64,000 nucleotides of DNA, taken from Rhizobium sp. BK399. GTDB lineage: Bacteria; Pseudomonadota; Alphaproteobacteria; Rhizobiales; Rhizobiaceae. Both the position numbers and the translations under genes were made by a program. Positions 1 through 7,934 of this stretch are shown piece by piece (the stretch's first letter is position 1; each line of letters starts with the position of its first letter). Below the pieces are notes generated by a model. The model was given only the letters and a program-made list of their open reading frames with translations, was not told where the DNA came from and did not search any database. The stretch is from NCBI RefSeq assembly GCF_014194695.1, contig NZ_JACIAH010000004.1, forward strand, positions 62,001 to 126,000. The letters run 5' to 3'.

Positions 1-979
1 TTCCAAGCCCGGCAAAAAGCTCCACCGACGTCAATCTCGCCTCTATGTCGTGGATAGGCATCGAGATGATGACTTCGTCGGCCTGTGTCTCCGCCAGGAA
101 CTCGGTGAGCTTCGCCTCTGCCGTTTTCTGGGAACCGACGACGGCGTACCGCAGCGTATGTTCCACCGTCAGCTTCTCCATCGGCGACCAGAAGCTCTCC
201 ATGTCCTTGACCGGGCGCGGGAACTGGCCGCGCACATTTCGGCGCAGATTGACGAACTGCTGCTGGGCAGAGGTGAAATGATATTGTGCCTCCTCGTCCG
301 TCGCAGCAACGGAACCCATGACTCCGACCATGACATAGGGCTTGTCGAGCACGGCGGACGGCGTGAAGCGGCTGCGATAGATATCGATCGCATCAAGCAG
401 CGAATCCGGCGCGAAATGCGAAGCGAAGGCATAGGGTAGCCCGAGCATTGCCGCGAGCTGTGCGCTATAGAGGCTGGAGCCCAGCAGCCAGATCGGCACA
501 TTGGAATTCATGCCCGGGACAGCGAGGATCGCCTGGTTCTCGATTGGCGCTCCGAGTAGCTGCTGTAATTCGACCACATCATTCGGGAAGCTCTGCGCCC
601 CGGCGTCCAGATTGCGGCGCAGCGCCTGGGCAGTTCGCATGTCGGTGCCGGGCGCGCGTCCAAGACCGAGATCGACCCGCCCTGGAAACAGCGCCTCCAG
701 CGTTCCGAACTGCTCGGCAATGACAAGCGGTGAGTGGTTCGGCAACATGATGCCGCCGGAGCCGATACGGATGCGCTTGGTCGCCGCGCCGACATGGCCG
801 ATGACAACCGCCGTCGCTGCGCTGGCGATCCCCGGCATGCCGTGATGCTCCGCAAGCCAGAAGCGCTTGTACCCGAACTCTTCGGCCTTCTGCGCCATGC
901 GCGCCGAACTCTCGAGCGACTGGCGGATCGTCCCGCCGTCTGGCACCGGAGCGAGATCGAGAATGGAAAAGGGAACCAT
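1..979 (-). CDS. LLM-class (luciferase-like) flavin-dependent oxidoreductase, 3' end off the window
   Basis: This reading frame stays open from an ATG at 979 to the left edge, so at least 326 residues are visible and the C-terminus is missing. The protein opens [16 protein letters not shown] and carries [14 protein letters not shown] near residues 40-53, a long [20 protein letters not shown] stretch (here [20 protein letters not shown]) and [12 protein letters not shown]. These are typical of the bacterial-luciferase/alkanal-monooxygenase-like family, MsnO8-type subgroup, which uses FMNH2 in a TIM barrel in the cytoplasm. The substrate cannot be told from sequence. It lies downstream of the chemoreceptor gene on the same strand but is separated from it by a terminator, so it is probably transcribed on its own. 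Confidence 0.85.
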   Translation of the reverse strand, partial: MVPFSILDLAPVPDGGTIRQSLESSARMAQKAEEFGYKRFWLAEHHGMPGIASAATAVVIGHVGAATKRIRIGSGGIMLPNHSPLVIAEQFGTLEALFPGRVDLGLGRAPGTDMRTAQALRRNLDAGAQSFPNDVVELQQLLGAPIENQAILAVPGMNSNVPIWLLGSSLYSAQLAAMLGLPYAFASHFAPDSLLDAIDIYRSRFTPSAVLDKPYVMVGVMGSVAATDEEAQYHFTSAQQQFVNLRRNVRGQFPRPVKDMESFWSPMEKLTVEHTLRYAVVGSQKTAEAKLTEFLAETQADEVIISMPIHDIEARLTSVELFAGLG

Positions 980-1050
980 GGCGAAGCCTGTCGGTGGTTG
1001 GAAGGACACGTCTATGTAGGTGTGCTCTTCTTCCATTCCAAACGGGCCGG

Positions 1051-1085
1051 CAAAGAAAAGGGCCGGTCACCCGGCCCCTTGTTTT
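1051..1085 (-). terminator. Rho-independent terminator of the chemoreceptor gene
   Basis: A 7-bp GC stem GGGCCGG/CCGGCCC (1060-1066 with 1071-1077) has the 4-base loop TCAC. On the minus strand it is followed by TTTTCTTT, directly after the stop of the chemoreceptor gene. A T-rich stretch also follows on the plus strand, so it could work in both directions. Confidence 0.75.
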
Positions 1086-1098
1086 GTCAACGCTCGGT

Positions 1099-3408
1099 TC
1101 AGGCCCGACGTCTTAGCCCGTGCACCTCAGCGCTCTGATGCTCATGCGCCAGTGTGAAATTCGCCAGTTGCCGATCCATTTCGACCGCTTCCGTAGCGAG
1201 CCGGTGAATAGCCGCGGTGGTTTCCTCGACCATTGCCGCATTCTGCTGCGTCATCGCGTCCAGCTCGGACACCGCCGTGTTGATCTGGCGCAGCGTGTCC
1301 GCCTCTTCACGAGTCGTTTCCATGATCTCGCTGATCTGGCCGTTGATCGCCTCGACGTGGCTGCCGATCCCGGTCAACGCGTCTCCGGCGCGCTCGACGA
1401 GCGATACGCCCAGCTCAACCTCATGCGTGGATTTTTGTAGCAGGCTCCCGATTTCCTTTGCTGCACTCGACGAACGCTGCGCCAGTTCGCGCACTTCCAT
1501 GGCGACGACAGCGAAGCCCTTGCCGGACTCCCCTGCTCGCGCCGCTTCGACGCCCGCATTGAGCGCCAGAAGGTTCGTCTGGAAGGCGATCGAGTCGATC
1601 ACGGCGATGATAGAGTTGATCTGGCGCGACGATGCCTGGATTGCTTCCATTGCAGCGATCGTCTCTTGCATGATCTGGCTGGAGCCGGCCGTTTCGCGCT
1701 TGGCGTCACGGGCAATGCGTTCGGCCTGCTCGGCGCGCTCGATCTGAACCCGGACAGACTGGGTGATCGCATCGATTGCGTTTGCAGTCTCGGTGATCGA
1801 AGCGGCCTGGCGCTCGGTACGACCGGCAAGCTCGTCGGCGCCGGTGCGCATTTCCTCGGAGCCCGCGCGTACCGCCATGGAGTTGCCGCCGATCGCCGTC
1901 ATCGTTTCGCTGAGCGCTGCCAGCGCCTCGTTGAAATTGACGCGCAGGCCCTCGAGTTCGCTCGGGAAGCGTGTTTCGATCTGATAGGCAAGATCGCCAT
2001 TGGCGAGATGGTGCAGACCCTCGTCGATCGCCTGGACGACTTCCTGCAGTGTCTGGGCCTCGGCCTCGCGCTCGGCCATATGTTGCTGGCGATCCCGCTC
2101 GGCGCGCGCCCGCGTTTCATTGCTGGCAGCTTCCAGCTCGCGGCCTTCGACCAGCGATTGCTTGAACCGCGCCAGGGCCTTGGCCATCGTGCCGATCTCG
2201 TCGCCGCGGTTCTGGCTGCCGATCTCGACGTCGAGGTTGCCATCGGCAACGTCGCGGGTGACGCCGGCAAGACGGGCGAGCGGCGAGAACAGCAGCTTGG
2301 TGATCATCCAGGTCGCCACCGCCATGACGACCAGAACGCCAAATGCGATCATCGTCAGCAGGGTCGCGATTTCGAGCGAGCCGGCGTTGAGCTCGCTGAG
2401 ACGCACACTTTCCACGACGAGGAAACGGGAGCCCTGATAGTCGATGCCACGGACATAGGCGCGCGCCTGACCATCGGCGCGATCGAAGTCGTCGACCGTC
2501 ATCCCCTTTGCCGAAAGCGCGTCCTTAGCGAACGTGAACGGCGCCGTATCCAGCATGACAAGCTGGCCAGCGCTGTTCACGCCAACAGCCGAGCCATCTT
2601 CCGAGATGATCGCGGCCTGTGCGGTGCTGCCGGCCACGATACCCTTGGCGAGGATACTGGTAATGATGTCATCGCGCACCTTGAAGAGCATCACGCCCTT
2701 GGGAGCGCCGAGCTTGACGATCGGCACGGCGTAGAAGATTGCCGACTTACCATTTGCTGCATCGACGCGAAGACCTGAAAAGCCGGTCGGCGCGGAATCG
2801 TCCTTCGCCTTGGCGGTGTTCTCGATGGCCTTGGCAAAGGCGAGACCGGCGCCGGTCGACTTCCACGCATCGGTCTTCAGGTTTTCGGCGAAGTCGTCGT
2901 TCTTCTTGTAGGAATAGAGAACGTTGCCATCGAGATCGGCAATCAGCAGGTCGCTGAAGGCGGTGTTCTCGAGGTCGCGGGCCACCTCGCCCTGCGTCGT
3001 TTCGTGATTGGAGAAGTAGAAGCCGCTCGGAGCTTCCGGCTTGATCAGTTTTTCGCGCTGGTCTGCCGGATTGGGATTGCTGGTGATGAACACCTTTTTC
3101 AATTCGGCGCGCGCATCGCCTGACGTCTTCTCGATTGTCTTCCAACCGCTCTTCAGGCTCGTGATCGACATCTGCAGCGCTTCGATGCGCGCAATCGAGT
3201 TCGCCTGGTTTTCCAGCTGCTGAAGCTGATCCTGCAGCATGTCGCCGCGGAAGATCAGCACGCTCTCCTTTGCCTTGAGCGCCTGCTCGCCGGATATGCG
3301 GCTGCTGGCGAAATAAGCGAGGACGTTGATGACCGCGATCGACAGCGCGGTGAGCAGAATGAATGTAGCAATGACCTTAAAGGACAGGGATTGAAATCTC
3401 TGAACCAT
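1099..3408 (-). CDS. Methyl-accepting chemotaxis protein (transmembrane chemoreceptor)
   Basis: The 769-residue protein has the full chemoreceptor plan. There is an N-terminal membrane segment (about 10-30), a periplasmic sensing region (about 35-345) and a second membrane segment (about 350-372). A HAMP domain follows (DVADGNLDVEIGSQNRGDEIGTM is its core), then a second HAMP-like stretch near 460-510 (HHLANGDLAYQIETRFPSEL). The cytoplasmic signalling hairpin contains FQTNLLALNAGVEAARAGE, the conserved tip that contacts CheA/CheW. The C-terminus ends in RRRA and has no NWETF-type CheR tether. The ligand is unknown. It is a single-gene unit with its own terminator; the 240 bp upstream, towards ruvC, hold no gene and no clear promoter that I can defend. 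Confidence 0.95.
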   Translation of the reverse strand: MVQRFQSLSFKVIATFILLTALSIAVINVLAYFASSRISGEQALKAKESVLIFRGDMLQDQLQQLENQANSIARIEALQMSITSLKSGWKTIEKTSGDARAELKKVFITSNPNPADQREKLIKPEAPSGFYFSNHETTQGEVARDLENTAFSDLLIADLDGNVLYSYKKNDDFAENLKTDAWKSTGAGLAFAKAIENTAKAKDDSAPTGFSGLRVDAANGKSAIFYAVPIVKLGAPKGVMLFKVRDDIITSILAKGIVAGSTAQAAIISEDGSAVGVNSAGQLVMLDTAPFTFAKDALSAKGMTVDDFDRADGQARAYVRGIDYQGSRFLVVESVRLSELNAGSLEIATLLTMIAFGVLVVMAVATWMITKLLFSPLARLAGVTRDVADGNLDVEIGSQNRGDEIGTMAKALARFKQSLVEGRELEAASNETRARAERDRQQHMAEREAEAQTLQEVVQAIDEGLHHLANGDLAYQIETRFPSELEGLRVNFNEALAALSETMTAIGGNSMAVRAGSEEMRTGADELAGRTERQAASITETANAIDAITQSVRVQIERAEQAERIARDAKRETAGSSQIMQETIAAMEAIQASSRQINSIIAVIDSIAFQTNLLALNAGVEAARAGESGKGFAVVAMEVRELAQRSSSAAKEIGSLLQKSTHEVELGVSLVERAGDALTGIGSHVEAINGQISEIMETTREEADTLRQINTAVSELDAMTQQNAAMVEETTAAIHRLATEAVEMDRQLANFTLAHEHQSAEVHGLRRRA

Positions 3409-3648
3409 GAACGACGAACCCTTCCGGAACGGCTCATACCGGCGGAACGGGAACGCCCTGCCGGCTGACCTGTAAACAGAACACGGGAGCCTTACCTCCT
3501 GAAGAAGGGAGCTCCTCTGACATTTTGTGGATCAAAAGTCGGCTACGGAGCTTAAATTGCCGTAAACAGCGCGGCTGAAAAACAAGGAATGTTTTTGTTT
3601 TGTTCACATATCGATGGCAGTTATTTTGCGAGTGCAATAGGGTGAAGC

Positions 3649-4161
3649 ATGCAAAATACGATTCGCATCATCGGCGTTGATCCGGGCCTGCGCCGCACCG
3701 GCTGGGGAATTATCGACACACTCGGCAATTCCTTGCGCTTTGTCGCGTCCGGCACCGTCACCTCGGATGGCGACATGGACCTGGCTTCGCGCCTCTGCCA
3801 ACTGCATGACGGTCTGGCGGATGTCGTCCATAGCTACAAGCCGGATGAGGCCGCTGTAGAACAGACCTTCGTCAACAAGGATGCCGTCGCGACGCTGAAA
3901 CTCGGTCAGGCGCGCGGCATTGCGATGCTGGTCCCTGCCCGTGCCGGATTGCCGGTCGCTGAATACGCGCCGAACGCGGTCAAGAAGGCAGTCATCGGTG
4001 TCGGCCACGGCGAGAAGCAGCAAATCCACATGATGCTGAAAATCCTGATGCCCAAGGTCGAATTCAAAGGCAACGACGCCGCCGACGCGTTGGCGATCGC
4101 AATTTGCCATGCGCACAACCGCGGCAGCAACCGCATGCGGCAGGCAGCACTTGCCGGCTAA
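3649..4161 (+). CDS. ruvC: Crossover junction endodeoxyribonuclease RuvC
   Basis: RuvC is the dimeric resolvase that nicks Holliday junctions symmetrically after RuvAB branch migration. The 170-residue length is normal. The four acidic catalytic residues are all visible: D11 in GVDPG, E71 in AAVEQTF, and D143 and D146 in [10 protein letters not shown]. The ATG at 3649 has GGTGAAG just upstream. It is the first gene of ruvC-ruvA-ruvB, with 34 bp to ruvA, so the three are probably one operon for recombination and replication-fork repair. Confidence 0.98.
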   Translation: MQNTIRIIGVDPGLRRTGWGIIDTLGNSLRFVASGTVTSDGDMDLASRLCQLHDGLADVVHSYKPDEAAVEQTFVNKDAVATLKLGQARGIAMLVPARAGLPVAEYAPNAVKKAVIGVGHGEKQQIHMMLKILMPKVEFKGNDAADALAIAICHAHNRGSNRMRQAALAG

Positions 4162-4195
4162 TCTTCACTGACAACCCACCGAACGGACCATTTGC

Positions 4196-4813
4196 ATGAT
4201 CGGCAAGCTCAAAGGCACCATCGAAGAAATCGGCGACGACTATGTCCTCGTCGATGTCCACGGCGTGTGCTACGTCGCCTTCTGCTCGGCGCGCACCCTG
4301 TCTCGCCTCGGCTCGGTGGGCGAAGCCTGTGTGCTCTTCATCGAAACCTATGTTCGCGAAGACCAGTTGAAACTCTTCGGTTTCATGACCGCGCTCGAGA
4401 GGGAATGGTTCACCCTCCTGCAAAGCGTACAAGGCGTTGGTGCAAAGGTGGCTCTCGCCGTGCTCTCGACGCTGCCTCCAAGCGAACTGGCGAACGCCAT
4501 TGCGCTGCAGGATCGCACGTCAGTCGCCCGCGCTCAGGGTGTCGGACCCAAGGTCGCAGTGCGTATCGTCACCGAACTGAAGAACAAGGCGCCGGCCTTT
4601 GCCGGTGAAGCGTCCGGTACCATCGGCCTCAAGCAGGAGTTGGGCGAAGGCGTCGCAGCTGCTCCGGTCGCCGACGCGGTCTCCGCACTGACGAATCTCG
4701 GCTATTCCCGCGATCAGGCGGCCAACGCCGTTGCAGCGGCCATGAAGACCGCCGGTGAAGGTGCCGACAGCGCCAAGCTCATCCGTCTCGGCTTGAAGGA
4801 ACTGGCTCGCTGA
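4196..4813 (+). CDS. ruvA: Holliday junction branch migration protein RuvA
   Basis: The 205-residue protein has the RuvA arrangement: an N-terminal OB-fold beginning [21 protein letters not shown], and a central pair of helix-hairpin-helix motifs ([18 protein letters not shown] near 85-102 and [15 protein letters not shown] near 118-132). A flexible acidic linker then leads to a C-terminal RuvB-binding domain ([16 protein letters not shown]). RuvA tetramers bind the junction and load the RuvB motor. It sits between ruvC and ruvB in the same direction, 34 bp after ruvC and about 80 bp before ruvB. Confidence 0.98.
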   Translation: MIGKLKGTIEEIGDDYVLVDVHGVCYVAFCSARTLSRLGSVGEACVLFIETYVREDQLKLFGFMTALEREWFTLLQSVQGVGAKVALAVLSTLPPSELANAIALQDRTSVARAQGVGPKVAVRIVTELKNKAPAFAGEASGTIGLKQELGEGVAAAPVADAVSALTNLGYSRDQAANAVAAAMKTAGEGADSAKLIRLGLKELAR

Positions 4814-4892
4814 TCCAATTGCCCGAGCGGGTGCCAAAAGCGTTCGGCTTGGTGTATTGGTCACGAGCGTTTGAAGATTGGGAAATGCCAGC

Positions 4893-5933
4893 ATGAGTGA
4901 AGCCGCGCGCCTGATATCGGCCGAGAAACGAGGCGAAGACCTGGATGTGACGCTGCGGCCGCAATCGCTGGACGAGTTCACCGGCCAGGCGGAAGCACGC
5001 GCAAACCTGAAGGTGTTCATCGAGGCGGCGAAGAACCGCGGCGAGGCGCTCGACCACGTCCTTTTCGTTGGCCCGCCCGGCCTCGGCAAGACCACGCTGG
5101 CGCAGATCATGGCCAAGGAACTCGGCGTCAATTTCCGCTCGACCTCCGGCCCAGTCATCGCCAAGGCGGGCGATCTCGCAGCCCTCCTGACCAATCTCGA
5201 AGAGCGCGACGTGCTCTTCATCGATGAAATCCACCGACTCAATCCGGCCGTCGAGGAAATCCTCTATCCCGCGATGGAGGACTTCCAGCTCGACCTGATC
5301 ATCGGCGAAGGTCCGGCGGCGCGCTCCGTCAAGATCGACCTGTCCAAATTCACCCTCGTTGCCGCAACGACACGCCTTGGCCTTTTGACAACGCCGCTGC
5401 GCGACCGTTTCGGCATTCCCGTCCGCCTGAGCTTCTACACGGTAGAGGAACTGGAATTGATCGTTCGTCGCGGCGCGCGCTTGATGAACCTGCCGATGAC
5501 CGACGAGGGTGCGCGCGAAATTGCCCGGCGCGCCCGCGGCACGCCGCGTATCGCCGGTCGCCTGCTGCGGCGTGTGCGCGACTTCGCCGAAGTAGCGAAG
5601 GCCGAAGCCGTCACCCGCGAGATTGCCGATGAGGCGCTGACCCGCCTGCTCGTCGACAACATGGGCCTCGACCAGCTCGACAAACGTTACCTCAACATGA
5701 TCGCGGTCAACTTCGGCGGCGGCCCGGTTGGCATCGAAACCATCGCCGCCGGTCTTTCCGAACCGCGCGATGCGATCGAGGACATCATCGAGCCCTATAT
5801 GATCCAGCAAGGTTTCATTCAGCGTACGCCGCGCGGTCGCGTGCTCACGGCAACTGCTTGGAAGCACCTCGGCATGCAGCCCCCAAAGGATCTCGAGGCC
5901 GCGCAGTTCCGCTTGTTTCAGGAAGACGACTGA
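4893..5933 (+). CDS. ruvB: Holliday junction branch migration ATPase RuvB
   Basis: RuvB is the hexameric AAA+ motor that drives branch migration on RuvA-bound junctions. Walker A is [10 protein letters not shown] (about 59-68) and Walker B is LFIDEIHRL (about 108-116). Sensor 1 is AATTRLG, followed by LRDRFG with the arginine finger. A C-terminal winged helix recognises DNA ([15 protein letters not shown]). I chose the ATG at 4893 ([16 protein letters not shown], 346 residues) over an in-frame TTG 15 bases upstream, because the family normally starts at this point and GGGA lies at a suitable distance. It is the last gene of ruvCAB. Confidence 0.97.
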   Translation: MSEAARLISAEKRGEDLDVTLRPQSLDEFTGQAEARANLKVFIEAAKNRGEALDHVLFVGPPGLGKTTLAQIMAKELGVNFRSTSGPVIAKAGDLAALLTNLEERDVLFIDEIHRLNPAVEEILYPAMEDFQLDLIIGEGPAARSVKIDLSKFTLVAATTRLGLLTTPLRDRFGIPVRLSFYTVEELELIVRRGARLMNLPMTDEGAREIARRARGTPRIAGRLLRRVRDFAEVAKAEAVTREIADEALTRLLVDNMGLDQLDKRYLNMIAVNFGGGPVGIETIAAGLSEPRDAIEDIIEPYMIQQGFIQRTPRGRVLTATAWKHLGMQPPKDLEAAQFRLFQEDD

Positions 5934-5966
5934 TGCTGCGGAAGGGCGTCAAAACGGAGTTAACCG

Positions 5967-6530
5967 ATGCCCACGTTCGACCCCTGTAGAACCGCACGCA
6001 AGCTCGCTTACAACAATGCGCTTGCGAACCATCGCCTGCATGAAGCCTGTAGCAAGTTGATGCCGGGAGAGTTCGAGGCAACTCGGGTAAGCTTCTTCCC
6101 GTCGATCAAGGCAACGCTCAACCATATTCTGACCGTCGACTGGTTCTACGTCGATGCCTTAGAAGGCGGCACACTAGGGCCTGCCGCCTGGGACGTCGAG
6201 GAGCCATTCGGCGACATCGCGGCGCTTGCCGCAGAGCAGGCCAAGGTCGATTGTCGGCTGGTTGCCCTTTGCGAGGCGGCAACGCCGGAAAAGCTGGCAT
6301 CGACGACCGAGCTCCATCGTTCTGGGCGCATTCAGCGCGAGCGGATGGAAGACGTTTTGAACCACCTGTTCCAGCACCAGACACACCATCGCGGCCAGGT
6401 CCATGCCATGTTGGCAGGAACGAGCGTATCACCACCACAACTCGATGAATTCATTGTCGCCGATGATGGCCGCTTCCGGAGCGCCGATATCGCCGCTCTC
6501 GGCTGGAGTGAAGACTATTTGATGCGCTAG
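5967..6530 (+). CDS. DinB-family (four-helix, metal-binding) protein
   Basis: The 187-residue sequence fits the DinB/YfiT-like putative metalloenzyme fold. A first histidine lies in LNHILTVDWFY (H53) and a distal pair in FQHQTHHRGQVHAML (H137, H141). These form the family's usual three-histidine metal site. Members include thiol-dependent enzymes such as bacillithiol or mycothiol transferases, but many are uncharacterised, and the substrate here is not known. It begins 33 bp after ruvB in the same direction and may be read through from that operon; no terminator is visible between them. Confidence 0.88.
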   Translation: MPTFDPCRTARKLAYNNALANHRLHEACSKLMPGEFEATRVSFFPSIKATLNHILTVDWFYVDALEGGTLGPAAWDVEEPFGDIAALAAEQAKVDCRLVALCEAATPEKLASTTELHRSGRIQRERMEDVLNHLFQHQTHHRGQVHAMLAGTSVSPPQLDEFIVADDGRFRSADIAALGWSEDYLMR

Positions 6531-6551
6531 CGGCAAGGCGCGGAGTGCAGC

Positions 6552-7934
6552 CTAGTCCTGAAGTCGCGCCTTCAGTCCGTCGATGATCGTCTTGCTCAAG
6601 AGTTCGTAATTCTCATCGAAGTGATGGTCGCCGGCAAGCGCGATCACATCGACACCGCTATCCTTGAGGTCAGGGCAAGCCACCTCGTCGTCGTCTTCCT
6701 TGCCGTAGATGCACTGGACGATCTTCGCGTCGACCTTTTTCAGGTCATCAACGGGATCGCCGCCTGCACCTTCCGTCTTCTGGCCGAGCCAGCCCATGAC
6801 GGAGATCTGGTAATCCACCTCATGCGAGAGCGATAGGAGCGACATCTGCGCGATGGAACCCTTCGCAGCCGGCTTCAGTCGCGTATAGGCAGCAGGCACG
6901 ACATCGGCACCGAATGAATAGCCGATCAGCAGAACATGCTTCACTTGCCACTGCTTGCGATAAAGCTCGATGATCTTGCCGAGATCGTCTGCCGTTTGCT
7001 GCGGCTGGCGCTCCGACCAGAAGTAATGCAGCGAGTCGATGCCAACGACAGGGACGCCCTGCTTCTGCAACGCCGCACCGACCTCCTTGTCGATATCGCG
7101 CCATCCGCCATCGCCGGAGTAAATGATCGCCATTGTGTCGAAGGCAGGCTTGGCATCGAGAATGGTGAGCGGCAAACCGAGCGGATTGTCGGCGCTGCCG
7201 GAGGCATCGATCAGGTCCGAGAGCGTATCGGCGAGCGTCGTCTGGGCATCGTCCCCGGAATCGCGGATATCGATGCCCGAGTGCTGCTTCTTGAGTTCTT
7301 CGACGTGCGCACGACCGTCCTTGTTCGCCGACGCTGTGAACGAAGCGATGATCGGGTCCGGAAGAGCTATATCGCTAAGCCCGTATACCATGCGATCGCC
7401 GACCGTCTGCTTCTTAGCCGGCGTGCATAGTTCCTTGGTGAGCGGAATGCCGGCAGCCGGATCGATCGCCAGCGTCTGGCCGATCGTCGCATCCGGGGTC
7501 TGCGCCGCAATCGCCAGTGCCAGCGCGCCGCCCTCGCCGACGCCGGCAACGATCGGCAGATGGTATGCGCTGTTGCCCGCCGCGCGCTGCACCTGCTGGC
7601 TCAGCGATTCAAGGTCGGACACCATGTAGATGCAGCCGTCATTCTGGCTGACGTCGTAATTCCTGAGCGCATCCATGTAGGTCGTAAAGTCGATGCCAAT
7701 GACGACGGCGCCCTGTTGGACGAGCCGATCAGCCTCCGCTTTCTCGTTGTCGCCCCAGCCGGCGCCATCGGAAATCAGGACGACCGCCCCCTTCACATCT
7801 CCATCGGGCAGGAAGATGTGCGGGGAAGGAATTGTCCCTGTCTCAAAGCTCTGCGTCGTCTCGGTCGCGGCCATTGCCGCCGGGGCGGACAAAGACAGGG
7901 CGAAGACGGCTGCAAGAAGGTGTCTCTTCATCAT
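6552..7934 (-). CDS. acvB: AcvB/VirJ-family periplasmic protein (probable lysyl-phosphatidylglycerol hydrolase)
   Basis: The 460-residue protein has an N-terminal signal peptide ending near APAAMA and two alpha/beta-hydrolase-like halves. A VirJ-like half covers about 245-460, with a GYSFGAD nucleophile elbow (S340) and a histidine in GDHHFD (H437/H438). In Agrobacterium and Rhizobium tropici, AcvB is reported as the periplasmic partner of LpiA that hydrolyses lysyl-phosphatidylglycerol, and Agrobacterium VirJ corresponds to the C-terminal half. The start overlaps the stop of lpiA by four bases (ATGA), so translation is probably coupled. The gene order and full length strongly support the acvB name. 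Confidence 0.9.
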   Translation of the reverse strand: MMKRHLLAAVFALSLSAPAAMAATETTQSFETGTIPSPHIFLPDGDVKGAVVLISDGAGWGDNEKAEADRLVQQGAVVIGIDFTTYMDALRNYDVSQNDGCIYMVSDLESLSQQVQRAAGNSAYHLPIVAGVGEGGALALAIAAQTPDATIGQTLAIDPAAGIPLTKELCTPAKKQTVGDRMVYGLSDIALPDPIIASFTASANKDGRAHVEELKKQHSGIDIRDSGDDAQTTLADTLSDLIDASGSADNPLGLPLTILDAKPAFDTMAIIYSGDGGWRDIDKEVGAALQKQGVPVVGIDSLHYFWSERQPQQTADDLGKIIELYRKQWQVKHVLLIGYSFGADVVPAAYTRLKPAAKGSIAQMSLLSLSHEVDYQISVMGWLGQKTEGAGGDPVDDLKKVDAKIVQCIYGKEDDDEVACPDLKDSGVDVIALAGDHHFDENYELLSKTIIDGLKARLQD